Assembly (NCBI GenBank): GCA_964467615.1
Contig: CAYXRK010000028.1
Coordinates: 1-34,416, forward strand
Source: CAYXRK01 sp964467615
GTDB lineage: Bacteria > Hydrogenedentota > Hydrogenedentia > Hydrogenedentales > GCA-2746185
Direction: 5' to 3'
Length of the DNA stretch: 34,416 nt
Shown here: piece after piece, positions 33,221 to 34,416 of the stretch
How positions within the stretch are numbered: position 1 is the stretch's first letter
Layout: every line of letters starts with the position of its first letter
Notes under the pieces: generated by a model
Seen by the model: only the letters and a program-made list of their open reading frames with translations
Databases searched by the model: none
What the model was told of the DNA's origin: nothing
Program-made: the position numbers and the translations under genes

Positions 33221-33541
33221 TTGGGCCGGCTAGATATTCCAAAGGTCCGTTAAGTGGCGAGTGTGCATTTGAGGCCGTATGGCCGTCTACGCCAGTACAT
33301 TACGCAAGAACCATTTGCAATTTGTGTTGCGGATCCCCCGTACACCAGGCTGTTCAGGAATGCAATGTACTGCAATCCGACATTTCTGGTATTTTAGCAG
33401 ATAATTCCTTTGTATGCGATACTGACAAGTGTTTTCGCCGTGTGACCATGGGGTAACTTCTGTTCAATTCCTCACTTTGTCCCTCATATTGGGACGTTCC
33501 AACGCTAGAGCGCGCGGCATTCTCGAGAGGGTCGAGATCGC
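33221..33541. other. Gene-free interval between the kinase gene and a ketosynthase gene
   Basis: This ~320-bp stretch is AT-richer than its neighbours and holds no ORF I would call. On the minus strand a good -10 box (TAAAAT, complement of 33391-33396) lies ~170 bp before the kinase gene but lacks a good -35 box. No intrinsic terminator for the ketosynthase gene was recognised. It probably contains the promoter of the three-gene signalling operon. Confidence 0.35.
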
Positions 33542-34416
33542 CTAACGCGGGCTGGTGACGATTACCGCGCTGTGGGTCCCTCCAAAACTTAACGCTGTCA
33601 CAAGCGCCGTGTGTACGTCATTTAGCCTCGCTTGCGCCGGCACGATATCCAGGTTGCACTGTTCGTCCTGTTGTTCAAGATTGAGCGTGGGTGGCAAGAT
33701 ACCGCGGTTGAGTGACATTAACGCTCCCGATACGCCGAGCAACCCGCCGGGCGCGTACGCCTGGCCGATCATCGACTTTGTCGCGCAGATGGGCACACGG
33801 TAGGCGTGGTCGCCGAGCGCGGTCTTGAACGCGTTCGCTTCGGAGCGGTCGTACATGTTTATCGCGACGCCGTGGCTGTGGATGCAATCGATGTCCGTGG
33901 GCTGCATCCCCGCTTCCGTCATCGCGCCGCGAATGGCGCGCGATACGGCCGAGCCGTCGCGCTCGAGGACAATCGGATTGCGGCCTTCGGCGGCCGCGCC
34001 GGCCCCAGCGAGCGCGCCGAGCACTCGCGCGCCCCGCGCGATGGCCATGCTTTCGCGCTCGAGCACCACTACGACCGCGGCCTCACTCAGCACGAGGCCG
34101 TCGCTTTTGGCGTCGAAGGGTTTCATGGCGCGATGGGGCTGTTCGTTGCACTGGCTCAGAATTCCAAGTGAGCATGTGGCCGCGAACAACATTCGGTTAA
34201 GGGGGGCCTCTGTCGCCCCGACTACAGCGGCGTCCGCCGCGCCGGATCGGATCTGATGGCGCGCCCAGGCGATCATGTCGAGCCCGGTGGCGCATCCACT
34301 GCCGATGGTGATCGCCGGCCCGCGAAAACCAAAACGAGTGCTGACGTTGGCGGTCGCGGCGTGGCCCGACGTGGCGGACGAGGCCATTCGATCAACCGAA
34401 CTCCACCCTTTGTCGG
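33542..34416 (-). CDS. FabF-like beta-ketoacyl synthase, C-terminal part (5' end outside window)
   Basis: The frame runs past the window edge on its 5' side; ~290 residues are visible. They include the ...HAATANVSTRFGFRGP lead-in and the nucleophile Cys in GSGCATGLD (codon near 34292). The His in HSHGVAINMYDRSEA corresponds to the first active-site His. The second His position reads Gln (KSMIGQAYAPGG, codon complement of 33761-33763) instead of GH. The fold is clearly that of KAS I/II-type synthases. Whether it elongates fatty acids or makes polyketides, and whether it is active with Cys-His-Gln, cannot be told. It probably belongs to a separate cluster to the right. Confidence 0.8.
   Translation of the reverse strand, partial: DKGWSSVDRMASSATSGHAATANVSTRFGFRGPAITIGSGCATGLDMIAWARHQIRSGAADAAVVGATEAPLNRMLFAATCSLGILSQCNEQPHRAMKPFDAKSDGLVLSEAAVVVVLERESMAIARGARVLGALAGAGAAAEGRNPIVLERDGSAVSRAIRGAMTEAGMQPTDIDCIHSHGVAINMYDRSEANAFKTALGDHAYRVPICATKSMIGQAYAPGGLLGVSGALMSLNRGILPPTLNLEQQDEQCNLDIVPAQARLNDVHTALVTALSFGGTHSAVIVTSPR

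Noticed and set aside
1..34416. CRISPR array, IS element or prophage
   Set aside because: No regularly spaced repeats, transposase, integrase or phage structural gene was seen. The only repeat pair is the 28-bp one flanking the TA module.

Overview
The window is GC-rich, densely packed bacterial chromosome with many short or overlapping gene junctions and several GTG or TTG starts. The gene mix includes exported c-type cytochrome/copper proteins, carboxypeptidase-regulatory-like repeats, a long-form HflX, sigma-54 two-component signalling and OleA/OleC/OleD-like genes. This suggests an uncultivated Gram-negative-type lineage near Planctomycetota or Hydrogenedentota. That placement is inferred from gene content only. 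No rRNA or tRNA gene was seen.

Layout. 1-578 is the 3' end of a molybdopterin oxidoreductase. 592-4719 (minus) is a three-gene group: an exported cytochrome c/copper monooxygenase-like protein, a secreted carboxypeptidase-regulatory-like protein, and NagB. 4799-5371 is a dinD-like gene broken by one in-frame amber codon. 5352-7514 (minus) is RecD2. 7614-8480 is a crotonase-fold protein that unusually carries a signal peptide. 8521-9226 holds a toxin-antitoxin pair bracketed by an imperfect 28-bp direct repeat, whose right copy lies in the start of an ABC-2 permease gene (9195-10742). 10801-11489 (minus) is a PIN-domain toxin-like gene coupled to a small partner. 11752-16467 holds a membrane/coiled-coil protein with a Cys/His cluster, a small secreted protein, a GspE/PilB-type ATPase (minus) and a membrane TPR protein.

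16468-17223 is an unusually rich intergenic region. It has a near-perfect sigma-70 promoter driving a predicted structured RNA of about 245 nt that ends at a strong intrinsic terminator, followed by two more promoters and a possible 15-codon ORF. A sugar-phosphate isomerase-like gene follows.

18338-26731 is one long plus-strand run with overlapping or nearly abutting junctions: hflX, a TPR protein, an OleD-like reductase fused to a lactonase-like metallo-beta-lactamase domain, an OleA-like thiolase, an OleC-like beta-lactone synthetase and a sulfotransferase. No OleB (alpha/beta-hydrolase beta-lactone decarboxylase) is present. The run therefore looks like a variant long-chain olefin or beta-lactone pathway, in which the fused domain and/or the sulfotransferase may do the last step. 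This is the best candidate here for an undescribed system.

27321-33220 (minus) is a three-gene signalling operon: a 7TM-type histidine kinase, a receiver-GAF-PAS-kinase protein whose phospho-accepting His is replaced by Gln, and a sigma-54 activator. The window ends inside a ketosynthase gene.
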